Under the pieces are notes generated by a model. It searched no databases. It had not been told where the DNA came from and saw only the letters and a program-made list of their open reading frames with translations. This document shows positions 63,412-64,000 of a stretch of DNA of 64,000 nucleotides, in pieces. The stretch spans positions 62,001 to 126,000 of the forward strand of contig JAQJVL010000571.1 in assembly GCA_035578905.1 (NCBI GenBank), in the 5' to 3' direction. The DNA is from Stictocephala bisonia. Its lineage: Eukaryota; Arthropoda; Insecta; Hemiptera; Membracidae. A program made the translations under genes and the position numbers. Numbering within the stretch: the stretch's first letter is position 1; each line of letters starts with the position of its first letter.

Positions 63412-64000
63412 TATATTATAGGGCTAGACATAAATGATGAGAAGTAATATATCGCACGTTTGAAAGATCATTTGGTAGTTATGAATCCAGCGAACGTCAA
63501 TCTTAGCTGATGCAAAAATATGGTGAAGGTTCTGCCTATACAAGGATAATATGTACAAGATTTTCGCTAGAATATTTTTCTCCTCTTAAAGAATTGTTAA
63601 ATGTAAAAAACAAAAATAATAATAAATTTTGCGTATATATTGAATACTGACATTTCCACTTATTAACAATATTAAACTGAATATTGGATTACCTTACAAA
63701 CAATAAATAAGCCGTTATAACACTTTATCGACTGGCGTTCTAATTAAAATATAAACGTAAAACCTTTAAAACTACAGAAAATGGCTCAGTTAAGGAAACA
63801 TTGAGATAACATACAGTAAGTAATGGTTTTTTAATTGTAATGTATAGGTGTAATGCATATTTTGGATAAATAAATAATTATTATTATTACATTTGATTCT
63901 ACCTAACGATAAAAGTATGATTTTGCTGCAAAAATCATGTTAAAATTAGTAAATTCTGACTTATATGTAGGTGAAGATGGTACTCAGTGACATTACGTTA
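63412..64000. other. AT-rich spacer, no gene seen
   Basis: Plain AT-rich sequence to the window edge. Confidence 0.5.

Overview
The window looks like non-coding, repeat-rich nuclear DNA from an animal, most likely an invertebrate. The evidence is strong AT-richness throughout, long micro- and minisatellite arrays, tRNA-derived SINEs, foldback elements with TA-flanked inverted ends of Tc1/mariner style, and one broken non-LTR retrotransposon whose reverse transcriptase resembles copies common in arthropods. An arthropod is my best guess from that one element, at low confidence. There is no operon structure, no rRNA, no intact tRNA gene, no CRISPR array and no convincing host protein-coding gene.

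Layout. 0-5.5 kb: a 77-bp tandem array, a 1.2-kb foldback transposon with a duplicated left end, and a 29-bp array. 5.5-10.5 kb: AT-rich DNA with nothing recognisable. 10.5-12.3 kb: a 5'-truncated LINE on the minus strand with two in-frame stops and a frameshift. 12.6-14.3 kb: a (CT)n tract and copy A of a 1.5-kb dispersed repeat whose copy B lies inverted at 49.9-51.4 kb. 15.5-28.2 kb: two tRNA-derived SINE families (one poly-A tailed, one with an ATAAATA-like tail), relics of older repeats, and a 126-bp array. 28.5-32.2 kb: a 15-bp array and a large 85-bp array of about 34 units. 33-44 kb: a 0.7-kb foldback element, an unexplained 101-codon ORF, a SINE-like head with a poly-A tract, a degenerate ~340-bp tandem array, and a nearly perfect 57-bp-arm hairpin. 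44.5-46 kb: a 75-bp array with a 225-bp higher-order pattern. 46.2-48.45 kb: the only GC- and CpG-rich island, of unknown nature. 49.9-51.9 kb: repeat copy B, carrying its own hairpin insertion, plus a 51-bp array. 53.0-53.3 kb: a 36-bp array of canonical G-quadruplex motifs, with relics elsewhere. 56.6-58.0 kb: a 142-bp array. 59.3-60.2 kb: a GC-rich palindrome cluster beside a short-TIR element packed with three arrays, including about 97 copies of a pentamer. 62.85-63.41 kb: a 560-bp TA-flanked foldback MITE.

Most long open frames here are artefacts of tandem arrays whose period is a multiple of three (126, 75, 51, 36 and 15 bp). The reverse-transcriptase frames are the only ones with recognisable protein motifs. 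The most noteworthy items are the modular array-bearing element at 59.3-60.2 kb, the two near-perfect hairpins (one absent from its paralogous site), the dispersed G4 minisatellite and the CpG-rich island.
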